A DNA stretch of 64,000 bases from Prunella strophiata (taxonomy: Eukaryota > Chordata > Aves > Passeriformes > Prunellidae): the NCBI GenBank assembly GCA_036583965.1, contig JAZBQD010000030.1, forward strand, positions 57,785,551 through 57,849,550. The letters run 5' to 3'. Below, one piece after another: positions 50,601 to 61,000 of the stretch. Every line of letters starts with the position of its first letter. Position 1 is the first letter of the stretch. The notes under the pieces were generated by a model, which was not told the origin of the DNA, did no database searches, and saw only the letters and a list, made by a program, of their open reading frames with translations. A program made the position numbers and the translations under genes.

Positions 50601-52657
50601 GTGTCATCATCGGCAAATGAATGTTTTATTGATAGAATGAAGGTAAAAACTTGGGATAAGAGCAAGCAGAACACATCTCTCAACATTCCTGCTGCATCAC
50701 ATCAGTATTGTTTCTTGATTCCTTAACCATTCAGTGCTCACTGTGGAAAAACATTAAACTCCTACATGTTTCTGGTATCCCATCAATGTTTTTCATTCTC
50801 CATAGGAAAACTTCAATGACAACTGAGCTTCACAGAGTTTTCCATTATGAAATTTTCATTTTCAATATATTCCAAACCCATAGCTTAATGACAGGAAGTT
50901 ATTTTTGGCTTCCAAACTATAATTCATTCCTGATCCACTGAAAAGGAGGCTGTTCACAGCTTAAATATAACTAGGTATTAAGTAAGGAGAATAGGACAAT
51001 TGTGCTTTTTTTAAGAGCAAAAAGTGTGTGGTGGTTTTTTTTTTTTTTTAATTCTTCCATAGAGTTCACAATAGAAGCATGATTTTTCCTTTATCAAATA
51101 TGAAAAGTGAATATACTCTCTGGTTCTAACTTCCCAAAAGAATAGAACTGACAATTCACTCATTGTTTCATGAGTGAGTTTCATTCTGATTCCTGTTAGT
51201 TCTTCATTGTATAAAAGGTTTTGAAATCCTTCCAGGCCTGGATTAATTTTCCATCTGCTGCTAGGTATAACCCTTCCCTCAAAAGAGATCTAGAAGATTT
51301 GTTTGTAGTTGAATTACCAAAAAAGATTTAGACTATATTTAAGTGTAGCTATGCAAAGGGTGAATGTTTACACAAATGTGCAAGAAAAAGTGTGAAGACT
51401 ACCAAGAAAAGAAGAAACTATGAAGAAAGACCAATGTTTAATGTGTTTGGGAGCACCTTTTACTACGTGGCAATACATGGACATTGAATGGGGCATTTTG
51501 TAACTCTATGTATTAGCAGTTCTGCCTGAAAACATTATAAAAACCCTGCATTTGTTATCACAGTCCCAAGCCAACAGTATATGTCTTCAAGAAGCATCTA
51601 TCAGCACTTGCAGGGAGGTGATCACCTAAAAAAAGTTAAAGTCAGTTGAGTCCCTTCCCAAGAAAACAATTAAATCAAAAATTTTAATGCCAGAATGCAC
51701 AATATCAGTGAGTCTTAGCATCCATCCTGAAAGAATTCTGTCTTTAAAAGATACAGAATGCATTTATTATGGTTTAATTTTTCTCCATCAGTATTTTGAC
51801 AGTGTTAAAAGTTGCAGGTCTATGCCATTAAAGCAAGTGAGATGGGAATATTCTACACTTGGCACATTGTCAAGGTTTTATGACTATAACAAATTAATTT
51901 CTGGCTAGTTGGCTAAATTAGGTTAATATGCACAGAAAAACATATTCTTCTTTCCCCACAAATCCAAATGGTAAAAGATAAATAATGAAGTCCATGAATC
52001 AGGAATGGATTTAGCAATTTTAATTTATTGTGACTGAAAAGTGCCAATTAGAAATTTAGGCATAAAATGAGGAAAGGGTAATTTTCATATTATATGCAGC
52101 CATCACATTTCTGGCTTTTTGAAAACATCTGTAATAGTGTTTGCAATAATAATAAATTCTAAGGGCTCCCATCCTCATGTGGTATTCTGTGAGACAAGTG
52201 TATAAAACCAGTTTGAAATGGAAAATGTTCAATCTAATTTTTTCCCCAGGGTTTCTCTGCTGTTTGATTAGAGAATGGCTGCATTCAAACATATTACCAT
52301 TCTGTCAGCAGCACTCACAGACTTGTACTTTCACTGCATGATAAATGAAGTTTACACAGTTTTTGTTGTGCGAGGGTAGAGTCTAGTGATGCAGCGATGT
52401 ACACGTGATTTGTAAGTGTCTGATTTGGTTAATCATTAAACATCACATAGTCTTAAACTTTCAGGAATTCTGTGCAAGCATGGAAATGATCCCCAGGGTG
52501 TTGTACATCACCCTAGTACTATGGAAGTAGAGAAAACATACCAGCTTCTACCACCAAGTGATCTGTCTGTCTGACAGAAATTTTTTTTCAGTAATACTTG
52601 TTAAAGAATTGTATTTAAAATTAATCCAGTGTTTGAGAGATTTGTTGACACAGTGAG
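47689..52657. other. Unique AT-rich intergenic DNA
   Basis: No gene recognised. A palindromic AT stretch lies at 48453-48477 (CATAATACAT, 5-base loop, ATGTATTATG). T13 lies at about 51037-51049. Confidence 0.55.
48453..48477. repeat. Perfect 10-bp inverted repeat, AT-rich
   Basis: CATAATACAT, loop ATATT, ATGTATTATG. This could extrude as a hairpin, but similar palindromes arise by chance in AT-rich DNA. Confidence 0.8.
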
Positions 52658-53212
52658 AGAATCACAGAATGCACTGAGTTGGAAGGGACCCACAAGGATC
52701 ATCAAAGTCCAGCTCCTGGCCCTGAAGAGCACCATCCCCAAGAGTCGCCTCCTGCGCCTGAGAAGCATTGTCCAAATGCTTCTTGAGCTCTGTCAGGCTG
52801 GTGCTGTGACCATTTCTGTGGGAAGCCTGCTCCAGTGCCCAACCACCCTCTGGGTGAAGAACCTTTTTGTAATATCCAACCCACAGCAATCTCTGACTCA
52901 GGGTTCATGCCTTTTGATTTTACTATCACTGTAACCACACAGAGCAAATCAGTGCCTGGCCTTCCTCTTCTCTTCATGAGGAAGTTGCAGACAGCAATGA
53001 GGTCTCCCCTCAGCTCTTCTTCTCCAGGCTGAACAGACCAAGTGACCTCAACTGCTCCTCATACAACTTTCCCTCAAAGTCCTTCATCATGTCCATTGTC
53101 CAAAGAAGGACAGTTTAATATCTCTAACAGTTTAATATCTTTCCTACATTGGGGCACCCAAAACTGCACACAAGCCCTTGAGGTGAGGCTGCCCCAGCTC
53201 AGAGCAGAGCAT
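52658..53212 (-). mobile_element. CR1 LINE 3' fragment, different subfamily
   Basis: Complement of a CR1 3' part: tail 'GAATCACAGAATGCACTGAG' at 52658, 'GATCATCAAAGTCCAGCTCC', 'GTGCCCAACCACCCTCTGGG' at about 52835, 'AATGAGGTCTCCCCTCAGCT' at about 52997 and 'CCCAAAACTGCACACAAGCC' at about 53157. The 'CCAGCTCCTGGCCCTG' block marks the same subfamily as 57695-58020, distinct from the copies at 23464 and 43118. A large 5' truncation leaves only the 3' end. Confidence 0.9.
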
Positions 53213-53472
53213 CATACATGTACATCATGCATACATTCCCCTTACAGTGTGGCTTGGTAAGTGGTACATGTGCAAAATGTGTAGAAATTAAATTATTACT
53301 TTGGGGTTTTTTTACACAAAATGTTAATCCATTCTTTAAGTTGATGGACCAGTTTAATGATATTTACAGAAGGTCTACTTCACTGTGAAGGAATATAGAA
53401 AATTGGTCTTCTCAGGTTTTTTTATAGTTTTTTTTTAGTGGAATATCAAAGATTACTTGTTCACAAGGGCCT

Positions 53473-53506
53473 AAAAAAAAAAAAAAAAAAAAAAGAGAGA
53501 GAGAGA
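53473..53506 (+). repeat. Poly(A) followed by (GA)n
   Basis: About 22 A then several GA units. Confidence 0.93.
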
Positions 53507-53770
53507 AAATAGTCCTGATAATGGTAAGCTGGTAGGCTCTTCCACTTGCCAGGTAAGAAACACATTAAGTCAATAACTGAACACTGATATTAGAAGTGAT
53601 AAGTGATTACATGAGTTATTATTCAGCATTGTAGTACAAGGTTAGATCAGACTGTACATTGTCTACTTCATCTAACTTCTTTCAAGATTGAAAGTGTTTC
53701 TAAACATTTTGTTTAGACTCATAGTAACCATGGCTTGACATTTGCAGGTCTTTTGCTTTAGGAAAAATTT

Positions 53771-53812
53771 CAGACTAGATGATCCTGATAGTCCTTCTTC
53801 ATGTTAAAATAC
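53771..53812 (+). mobile_element. Possible CR1 3' tail fragment
   Basis: CAGACTAGATGATCCTGATA followed by 'GTCCTTCTTCATGTTAAAATA' resembles the last 40 bases of CR1 ('GGACTAGATGATC...GTCCCTTCCAAC'). The match is short and diverged. Confidence 0.4.
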
Positions 53813-55024
53813 ATAGATATGAGCAACTTGGGGGCTTGGGGAAAGGCAGAGAAAAAAATCTTCATACTTTAGATGACAAGCTAGACTTACCTACAGTGGG
53901 CAGTAGAGATAACTGTGAAGTGATTGACCACTGCTAGGTGATCTGCAGCACTTTTCCATGTGTTGCTCACAGGCAGAGCCAAAGGACTTGACTAGACTAA
54001 CAATATCTTTTTCCAGAATTGTACAATACTGGCCTCCAGACTGTAGTGCAGGAGCTCCAAACTACCTCTGACCTCTAGGGCACAGACCCAATGTTTCAGT
54101 GCCCTTGACTTATGGAAATACATATTTATTGACTGAGGGAATAAAACTGTACTTGCTCTATCTGTATATTTATCTTAAGATGAATTCTACCCTCAGGCAA
54201 ATATTCTAAGTTTCCAAATGCCATCTCCAACTATATAAATATCTCTTACATAGAAAATTATCAGTGTTTTCAGACAGTTAATGTCATAGATAAGTGTAAT
54301 AGGTCACATTGGAAGGAAACTTATTCAAGGAACTCTACTTCTCTTCTTGGGTGCAAGACATGACTGTATATTACTGAGTGCATTGTGTGAATAACCAATT
54401 ACAAATAAAATCTACAGATTTTTGAATTCTTTTCTCATTAGCCTGAAAGATTAGGAATCCTAAAACTGTTATAAAATAACATAAAGAAGTGTGTTATAAG
54501 TCATAGCTTTCATTTTAATCCATGACTAGCATTCTTCTTTCCAGACATCTTATTGGTTTTTTGTTTTGTTTTGTTCTGTTTTTCCCTCTATATCAATCAG
54601 AAATACAGGACCATGGTTAAAAGCAGAGTGTATTCTTCTCTTTCAGCACATCTTTAAGTGCAAATGAATATAAGAAAAAATTCTATTCACAAGATACTTT
54701 ATTTCATACTCTTTCTTATATTTAGTTCTGAATTAGATTTTACACGAGTCAAAAATATTTTTTGATAAAGAGATCAACTGACACCTCTAAACCTTCTCTC
54801 AGGCTCTCAGTGTGTCTAAATGAGCCCAGTCTGAGCACTCTAACTGTTCTCTATCAGTTTAGTTTGCACCATTTTCTGCTAAAGAAAAGTACTGAAGTGG
54901 CTTCAGAGTTTGTGTCTTTCATATGGCAGGGTGATTACACACAGCAAAGTATTTTCAGATTAAGGAAAGGAAAAAATTGAACATTTTAAATTAAAGCAAT
55001 CAAGGTGTCAACATCACTTTATCT

Positions 55025-55048
55025 AAAAAAAAAAAAAAAAAAAAAAAA
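55025..55048 (+). repeat. Poly(A) tract
   Basis: About 24 consecutive A. Confidence 0.93.
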
Positions 55049-55889
55049 TGTACTAAATATAATGATGAATTGCTTATCCATATAGAAGTCCCATATGAGA
55101 TTTTGACATTCTCAGTCAGCAGGAAATTCCCAGAAATGTTTGTTTCCATCATCCATGTGTTCTTCTATACTTTCTCTCCATCACATTTTTTCTACATTGC
55201 TTTATAAACACTTACATCCTTCTTTCCCTTCCTCTTTTTCTACTCTTACTTTCATTCTCAGTCCATGACTTTAACTAATTTAGAATTAATAATTGAAAAA
55301 CCTTACAAAAATAATGGCCATATTAAATGGATATAGAAATAAGTATATATTTATATAATTTTATTGCTGACTTAGCTCCATAGTTTTCAAACAGACATAT
55401 TGCTTGGATCATAAATAAGAAAAAAAAAAAACAACATATTGCTTATGGAAGTATTTGTTCTTCTACAGGATGGATCAGCAACTCATAGAAACTTTAATGT
55501 ATTGCTCACTGTAATAGGAAGAGGCAGCATGTGCAGAATATTTTATTTAAATGTATTGATCTTTTGACATATGTTTAAAAAAAAAGAGAAGAAATTCCAG
55601 GAGATTCAATGAAAAATACCTTAAATTACATTTTGCAGGTTTTTTTGCATATATCAACTAGCAGCTCCAAAACAAAATTCTTTACAAATATATTAATGCT
55701 TGAGCTACTCATTTATCATATAAGTGTCAGACAAGACTCATAAGTCTCTTTCATGTATTGTTGATGAAGGTCACAGGAAGGCAGACTTTCAAATGACCTT
55801 CTCTCTCCTTAAATTACTGCAATGAAACTGTAAAATGAACATGTCAAGAATACTATATGATTTTCAGTGGCATACACTCCACCTAAGTG

Positions 55890-56165
55890 ATCCTTTCACA
55901 TCAAATGCAGGCTACCAGGTGCTTAAGCTGTAACTGGGCAAGCCTGTCCCAGGCTGTTCTATTTCCTGATTTGTCTGCCTGCCGAGATGAGGCACAATTG
56001 TGTCTTTTAAATCCTTGAACTGGTAAAGGAGTTGTGTGTTCAGAACATAATGGGTTCTATAAATAACTACAGGACATAGCAGCTAGTGTCATCATTTCTG
56101 CAAGGAAATAAAGTCTCCTTTCTGCCTCATCCGATAAGCATTTTGTTGGGGAACCTAAAACCTTG
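55890..56165 (+). mobile_element. Possible degraded ERV LTR
   Basis: It has promoter-like and end-like marks in LTR order: TTCTATAAATAAC (TATA-like) at 56055-56067, AATAAA at 56107-56112, then 'CTGCCTCATCCGATAAGC' and 'TTTTGTTGGGGAACCT' at about 56141-56156, reminiscent of the U5 end of retroviral LTRs. Neither boundary nor a target-site duplication can be fixed. It could equally be unique DNA. Confidence 0.35.
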
Positions 56166-57694
56166 GATACACTGTCTTGTGGCCTCTCTTCACCAGAACC
56201 TTACACCAACAAGTGGGGAACAGAGATGATGTCTCTGATAAATTTTATAGCCCTAAGGAAAGAATATTCACCTAGACAGATGTGTTTATGCTGCCTACAT
56301 ATTTGGATGGCGGCAATTACATGTTACTGCTGGGTTTTGTGTAATCCCTAAACTGCCTTATACTGAAGTGAAACTCCTTTGACAAACCAGGACACCACTA
56401 GCAACTAGGAAAAAAAAAAAAAAACAACACATTAGAAACTGCCTTTGAATTCTAAGCAAATGTTTCAGAATTAATGGTTTCATAACCCTCTTAAAAACAC
56501 AGCTACTCCTAACTAAGAAGTTCCCTTTTTACCTGGAAAAGGAAGTTCTTATATTTCTTATGCATTGTTTATGTCACCTTCTCAAACATTTTTGCTTAAA
56601 GTTGCAAGTTGTCACGCTTATCCTCTACAGAGCATTGATTCTTTTATATAGGAGATTATACATATTTTTTGTTTAAGTTTTGATCATGTGAAGAGTAAAA
56701 CACTAATGCCACTTTTCTCATGAATCAGCAAATGCACTCATGAGTCACCTCCTCAAGAAAACTGAACAGGGAAAACAAGATGAACCACAAAAGTCAAATA
56801 CTCTTATTGAAACTGCCTGTTCTATCTAAATCCAGAAACATCAATTTCTCCTCCTTTTTTGAACCCTCTTTCCTCCCCTGCCTCCTCCACTGAATGGGCA
56901 GCATGTTCACCAGCACAGAGAACATGCAATGGATTGTAAGAATTGTGAATGGAAGGTCAGGATGGGAAATGAAAGCTTGACTGCACAAATTAGTAAAAAT
57001 TTTTAAATTAATATCAGAAGGCATACAGGACAGTTCTATCTTGCTGGGCATAACAGAATCATGAATTAAATGGAGAAGAGAGAGAGAAAGAATAAGGTTC
57101 CTGGTTGGAGAAGTGAAGCTCTAATATCAACAGTACATAAAAGAGACTGAAAGAAGAACTACAGAGAAGTTATGATTAAGAACTCTTTAGCTATTTATCA
57201 CCTTTTTTATTTAGTCTTCTTGTATTTCTGGCTGGTTGGGTAAGCATTTATGACTGATGAATTTAGAATATCAACTGTTTTCACACTGTATTTATAAAAT
57301 ACTTCTAATGACTTATAATGGAATATTTTGCTTTTTGATAAAGAGAATAATCCATCAGCACAACAGGCAGAAAGGAAATGGAAGAAAGCATTTGTTCAGA
57401 AAGCTTTTAAATTATGTTGTTTGTTCATGTTAACATATTTTTTTTTCCTCTTGCTGTGTCTACCTTCTTCCATGAGGACCGAATCAAGCAATTACATAGA
57501 AAAAAAACCCAAAAAACAAACAAAAAAACCCCAAAACCAAACAATATTGCCTGATAGTTCACATATTACCAGGGGAACCAGCAGGGAGTGATTTGCAAAA
57601 CTGTTGTTTGCTGAGATCATGTATCAACAGCTGAAGTCCACAATTAACAATTGTTCAACTCGGAACACAATAAGCTGCACTGTACTGAAGTACA

Positions 57695-58020
57695 GAGGGG
57701 AAGTGGAGGAGCAGATGCTGACCTCTCCTCTCCCATGACCAGTGACAGGACCCAAGGAAAAGGCATGAAGCTGTGTCATGGGAGGTTATTTAGGATGCAT
57801 ATCAGGAAAACATTCTTCACCCAGAAGGTGACTGGGCACTTGGACAGGCTCCTCAGGGAGCTGGTCACAGTGCCAAACCTGGGAGAGCTCAAGAAGCATT
57901 TGGACAATTCCCTCAGACACAGGGAATTGACTCTTGGGGATGGTGCTGTGCAGGGCCAGGAGCTGGACTTTGATGATCCTTGTGAGTCTCTTCCAACTCA
58001 TCATATTTTGTGATTCTATG
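57695..58020 (+). mobile_element. CR1 LINE 3' fragment
   Basis: Sense CR1 3' end: 'CCAGTGACAGGACCCAAGGA' at about 57739, 'TTCTTCACCCAGAAGGTGAC' at about 57812, 'GAGCTCAAGAAGCATTTGGA', 'GGGCCAGGAGCTGGACTTTG' at about 57953 and the tail 'ATTTTGTGATTCTATG' ending at 58020. It is 5'-truncated. A 120-codon open frame (57651-58013) covers nearly the whole element. It lies in the CR1 3' region, continues out of the unique flank, and is not a gene. Confidence 0.9.
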
Positions 58021-61000
58021 AAAGATACAAAAAAGTGTGTTGTTAACATATATAAAAAGACACTACAAATTAGAAAGTTTCTGCCTTTCCCTGATTCAAC
58101 TACCCATTTGTAAAAGAGGGTAACACAGACAAATCTTTTAGAGGAATATTGGAAAAATCCATACATTATTGTATGAGGCATACTTGGTTACCCAACTGGT
58201 AGGCACTATAATTCTCCACATAATAATTAATAATTCAGTGTCTAGGACAAGTTCTCAAATAGAGTGCAGAAACTGTGATGATCAACAGAATGCAGAGAAG
58301 CCTCTCAGGAGGCTATTCAGGAGGCAGGAGATGTGGGCAAATGATCTGAGGATGGTTTTTTTTGCGTCTACTGACCTTGAATTTTCCTAAATGAATTTAA
58401 ACAATTTTGCAGTGACTAATACAGTAAATAACAATGGTGGAAAACTGAGAACAGAACAAAGGAATCTTATAAAGTGTGTGGAATGAGCAGATAAAAAGAA
58501 AAAAAAAAAAAAAAAGAAAAAAAGAAGCCCTAGATAATATAGTGTGTTCAGTAGTAAGTCAAATTGTACTGACTAGAAATAGCCATGAAGTCTTTTTGAG
58601 AAAGTCTTTGTGTCAGGCTGTCCTCACCATTAAAAAGCCAACAGTGATATCACTTTGGTACAGTTCTGTGCATTCATTTTGTACTAAAATGGAGCGGGAG
58701 CGAAAATTTAAAATTAAATATGTACAACAGCCCACTCATGGTTACTTGGCCTATGAAAATATTAGGAGAAGACTAAAACAGCTTCCTTTTTCAAGACAGC
58801 AGATGTGAGTGAGCCAGGTAAATCATGGACATCTTTACCTTGCAATTTTAGAGTAACTTTTCTGAACAAGATTCAAATATTTACCCATGGATTACCAAGA
58901 TTCTTAAGCAATCCATAATTATATAAAATTGATTAATGTTTCACTTTTAAAGAACTATGAAAACATTAATTGATACCAATGAAAGTGTGTGGTATTATTA
59001 TAAATATGCCCCATGGTAGAATATCTTCCTTTTTAAATTCTGTTTGGAAACAGTCTGCCCTGTGGACAGATGTGACTATGAAATTCAATGCCTGCAGCAT
59101 ATTTGCTGACCTTCAGCAAGCTCTGCCTTTTTTATGTTGCAACATTATTTTGTTTTATTATTTTACCCGAAGAGAGCAGTCTGTGATCAGCAAAGAGATG
59201 CTTTTATCTTAATAATTGTTCCCATATTCATAAATATTCAGATTTTCAGTCTCCCAGGAACACTGTTCACTATTTCTTGGTATTGACAAAAAGCAATGAA
59301 ATAATTTCAGCTAAGGTTCCATGCACAAAAGCTGATAGTCCAGTTATGTTATTAGCATAAAACCACTTTTGTTTGTGCTTATTAAATTCTGTAAAATTGT
59401 AAGCTTGAAATCAACAAATCTTTCACATTAGTTGCAGCTACATTTAATTCAAGAGGAACACTTAAAGAGTGCCAGGCCTTGAATTTGCAAAATTTTGAGG
59501 GAAGCATTTTCTTTATTCTTACTCCCAGGTTCTAGTAGAGTTGACCTGTGAGTAAACTTGTCAAAGATCAAGGAACAAGTCAATACATTTAAAAAAAGAG
59601 ACAAAACCAAAACCAGGATGAAGCTTGACACGAACATAAAACTGGAATAATGCAATTAAATTTAATGGATTAAAACAGGTACTTAGAAACAATCTGTCCA
59701 TAGTGTTTTAAAAGGTAAGACAAATTTAAAGAACTTTCAGAATCATCTACATAGCAGATATGAATATGAAAATGGTTTTATGATGCAGTAAATTCAGCAA
59801 GTTTTCTTCAAATCAGAGTCCTTCAATTAAGTATGGCTAAAGAATAAGCTATGTCTATTTTTGTAAAGACATATGCGTTGGAGTGCAAATGTCAGAAGCA
59901 TAGTGAAGACTATGACTTAGATAATCTCCTTCAGAGACATCAAATCACATCTTTTTACAAAACTTTTCCTTTGTATATGAATGCATTGGTCACACAAATA
60001 TTAAGAAGAAAGCTAACCAAAAGCTTAAACAGAACATACATATTATATATAATACATAGAACCATACAGATATGTAATTTTACCGAGGTTTTTTAAGGAT
60101 ATTAGTTATGATGATACTCTACTGCCAGGTGCTAGTGAAAAGAAATATTCTTAAATATGGGTGTTTCAGATTATGCAGATCACTTAAGTATCAGGACACT
60201 GCTCAAAGTAAGACTATTATGGTTATCTCTACCATGGTTTAAGATATTCACATAACTCTAAAATTTTACACCAGGATAAACTTACAAAATACCAGTACAA
60301 AACACTTGGTTTTGGCAAACAAAATTTTGGCTGTTGGTAGAGGAAATGAAAGGACTTATCACACTATAAATACTTTGACTCTTTCATATCATATTACTAA
60401 ATTATATTATATGTAATTACTGTAGGTAATACTTTTCCTCCATTAAAAGTTGTGTAAGAATGATTAAAAAGTTTAAAATATTGAGACTATAAATATCTTA
60501 AATATCTGAAGTAAAGGATTTGTGCCCTCTAAATTTTATATTTGCCAGCTATGACCAGACTAGATTTTTTCAAGTAGTCAATAATGCATATTCTTGATAA
60601 AACAAAAATCCTTGCTTGAGCACTAAGAACAAGCCTTGCACTGAGTAGTCCAATAATGGTCCTTTGTGAACCTTAACCTGGTGGATAGCTTATCCTAGTA
60701 GATAAGGTACTTTACTGCCAGTACACCAATATAAATCATGTCCTTTACATTGGGATGTGAGGGTTTTTTGTCAATAAGTGTATTTTCTCAGTGAAACCCA
60801 AAGAATCTAGAGAATAATTCTCTTAGTAGTGTTTTTAATAGGGAAGAAAATCATAAACATATATGGCATGATTTGCCAAGAAATTTCTGTTGCCATCATG
60901 AAGAATTGAGTGCTGCGTTGTAGCCTGACCCATCAAAGCTCTGAAAACTCTCTCTTTATTCTGGTATAATTATCAGCATTTTTAAATCACTTTAGTAATA

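Larger units (their letters stand above)
53213..57694. other. Intergenic DNA with weak repeat traces
   Basis: No gene. It holds a short CR1-like tail (53771-53812), poly(A)-(GA)n at 53473-53506, TTTTG repeat at 54555-54577, poly(A) at 55025-55048 and a possible LTR at 55890-56165. Confidence 0.5.

Noticed and set aside
54283..54340. CR1-like minus-strand tail ('GTCATAGATAAG...CACATTGGAAGGAAAC')
   Set aside because: Only a loose match over about 40 bases, not continued into the CR1 body. Chance or extreme decay cannot be told apart.
57651..58013. 120-codon plus frame and 131-codon minus frame
   Set aside because: Both coincide with the CR1 3' end at 57695-58020, which is known sequence of the element and not a host gene.
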